Of a stretch of 64,000 nucleotides of DNA, positions 62,837 to 64,000 are shown piece by piece. Where the stretch lies: positions 3,577,539 through 3,641,538 of the forward strand of contig NC_009633.1 of assembly GCF_000016985.1 (NCBI RefSeq), read 5' to 3'. Every line of letters starts with the position of its first letter. Within the stretch, counting starts at the first letter, position 1. Position numbers and translations under genes: made by a program. Source of the stretch: Alkaliphilus metalliredigens QYMF (lineage in GTDB: Bacteria > Bacillota > Clostridia > Peptostreptococcales > Natronincolaceae). The notes beneath the pieces were generated by a model. It had not been told where the DNA came from and did not search any database. It worked only from the letters and a program-made list of their open reading frames with translations.

Positions 62837-63943
62837 ATGAACAATGACAAAATAAAAGTAATTGCATCCGGAGGAGTCATTGGCCTATTGGCAGCAATAC
62901 TAGTGAAGTTTGGAAATCCTGTCAATATGGGCATATGCGTTGCATGCTTTTTTAGAGATATTGCAGGAGGTTTAGGATTACATAGGGCTGCAGTTGTACA
63001 GTATCTAAGACCAGAGGTTCCTGGATTTATTCTAGGATCCTTTGCTATGGCAAAAGCAAAAGGTGAATTTAAGCCTAGGGGGGGATCTTCACCATTGCTA
63101 CGTTTTATACTTGGCTTTTTCTTAATGATAGGAGCTCTTGTATTTTTAGGTTGTCCACTAAGGATGATTTTGCGTCTTGCTAATGGTGATTTAAATGCGA
63201 TTTTAGGCCTTCTAGGTTATGTTGCTGGAATTTGGATTGGTATCCAGTTTTTAAAGGGTGGCTTTACTTTAGGCAAAAGTATAAAGCAGCCTGCAGTTTC
63301 TGGTTACACCATGCCAGTATTTGTAGTGATACTTTTAATATTTTTGGTAACAGCTCCATCCTTTATCTATTTCAGTGAAGCTGGACCTGGATCCATGGTT
63401 GCACCTATATCAATAGCTTTAGCGGCTGGACTTATAGTAGGTGCCATGTTGCAGAGAACAAGACTTTGTACAGCTGGAGGCATCAGAGATATTCTATTAA
63501 TCAAAGATTTTCATTATTTCTGGGGACTTATTGGTATATTTGTATTTGCATTATTAGGTAATCTTCTTTTTAACTTTGAAACCTTTAAAATAGGCTTTGA
63601 AGGTCAGCCCATAGCTCATAATGCCCACCTGTGGAACTTTCTTGGTATGGCTTTAGCTGGTGTTTGCGCTGTTTTCTTAGGGGGTTGCCCCTTACGCCAA
63701 AGTATTTTAGCAGGAGAAGGAGATATAGATGCTACCGTCACTATCTTTGGTTTAATGGCAGGGGCTGCATTTGCTCATAATTTTGGTCTAGCGGCAAGTC
63801 CTGCAGGAGTAGGACTAAATGGAAAAGTGGCTGTTATTGTAGGATTTATCGTAGTTATTGCTATTGGATACGGTGTTATTAAAAGTTTAGAGAAACATGA
63901 AACGACTACTGCTATCAAAAAGGGAGTTGGGGCTAATGTATAA
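62837..63943 (+). CDS. yedE: YedE-family membrane protein, putative selenium transporter
   Basis: 368 residues with about ten hydrophobic segments in two homologous halves. Each half carries a conserved cysteine motif: GNPVNMGICVACFFRDIAG and GCPLRMILRLANGD in the first, RTRLCTAGGIRD and GGCPLRQSILAGEGD in the second, the pattern of the YeeE/YedE (TsuA) family of thiosulfate or selenium carriers. The following yedF gene overlaps by 8 bases, which is typical of the selenium-linked branch. Start ATG after GGGGG. Confidence 0.9.
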   Translation: MNNDKIKVIASGGVIGLLAAILVKFGNPVNMGICVACFFRDIAGGLGLHRAAVVQYLRPEVPGFILGSFAMAKAKGEFKPRGGSSPLLRFILGFFLMIGALVFLGCPLRMILRLANGDLNAILGLLGYVAGIWIGIQFLKGGFTLGKSIKQPAVSGYTMPVFVVILLIFLVTAPSFIYFSEAGPGSMVAPISIALAAGLIVGAMLQRTRLCTAGGIRDILLIKDFHYFWGLIGIFVFALLGNLLFNFETFKIGFEGQPIAHNAHLWNFLGMALAGVCAVFLGGCPLRQSILAGEGDIDATVTIFGLMAGAAFAHNFGLAASPAGVGLNGKVAVIVGFIVVIAIGYGVIKSLEKHETTTAIKKGVGANV

Positions 63944-64000
63944 AATTGTAGATGCTAGAGGTAGATCCTGTCCAGAGCCTGTTGTTATGACAAAACAAGC
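63936..64000 (+). CDS. yedF: YedF/TusA-like protein, start only (cut by window end)
   Basis: The first 21 codons read MYKIVDARGRSCPEPVVMTK, with the CPEPV motif of TusA/YedF proteins. The ATG overlaps the yedE stop. YedF next to YedE is a marker of selenium metabolism in selD-containing genomes; the rest of the gene lies beyond base 64000. Confidence 0.85.
   Translation, partial: MYKIVDARGRSCPEPVVMTKQ

Overview
The window is low-GC, gene-dense DNA, mostly transcribed from the minus strand. Gene content points to an anaerobic clostridial Firmicute: a Clostridium-type nif operon with nifI1/nifI2, a clostridial [2Fe-2S] ferredoxin beside nifB, strong GGAGG ribosome binding sites with many GTG/TTG starts, SLH-anchored exoenzyme, and TRAP and TctABC carboxylate transporters. 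An Alkaliphilus/Natronincola-like genus is my guess; it is not proven by the sequence.

Layout. (1) 1-7281, minus: a sulfate assimilation operon running from a clear promoter at 7253-7281 through a small sulfur carrier protein, its E1-like activating enzyme, a JAMM peptidase, a sulfite reductase fused to a TusA domain, an unknown protein, a DASS sulfate-type transporter, APS kinase and an AprA-like flavoprotein cut by the window edge. This resembles the protein-thiocarboxylate route to homocysteine. (2) 7.4-18.3 kb: scattered housekeeping and accessory genes (YbaK, TetR regulator, a prenyltransferase-repeat protein, an AlkZ-related protein, a WYL regulator broken by internal deletion, OsmC, threonine aldolase, a TctCBA transporter, an MGMT-AlkA fusion). 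(3) 18.3-28.9 kb: nitrogen fixation genes in the order nifH-I1-I2-D-K-E-N-B-ferredoxin, then a terminator and nifV. An 850-base leader/upstream region precedes nifH and holds a terminator-like hairpin and a 50-codon ORF. (4) 29.7-33.3 kb: a chromosomal partition-like cassette of a ParM/StbA actin with a PRC-barrel-like partner, divergent from a ParA/CpaE-like ATPase interrupted by a frameshift at a G5A5 run.

(5) 33.5-40.5 kb: a cytoplasmic cupin-PocR histidine kinase and an AraC-type response regulator, then a strong terminator/attenuator just upstream of ilvD and a DctPQM TRAP transporter. (6) 40.8-51.9 kb: a 2843-residue cyclic beta-glucan synthase-like enzyme, preceded by a sugar nucleotidyltransferase fused to a mutase-like domain that has lost its catalytic motifs. 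(7) 52-57 kb: a 1615-residue secreted S-layer protein carrying two metallopeptidase domains (M28 and M14). (8) 57-62.8 kb: a MoxR-type ATPase/VWA pair, then a gene graveyard (truncated zinc-binding lipoprotein, TOBE fragment, degenerate GC-rich repeats) and a PHP phosphatase. (9) 62.8-64 kb, plus: yedE and the start of yedF, a selenium-metabolism pair cut by the window end.

The strongest leads are the sulfur-carrier operon, in which the activating enzyme's Shine-Dalgarno is also the Gly-Gly codons of the carrier; the ilvD attenuator whose upstream 10-bp repeats could pair as an antiterminator; the nifH leader; and the ParM/PRC/ParA cassette.
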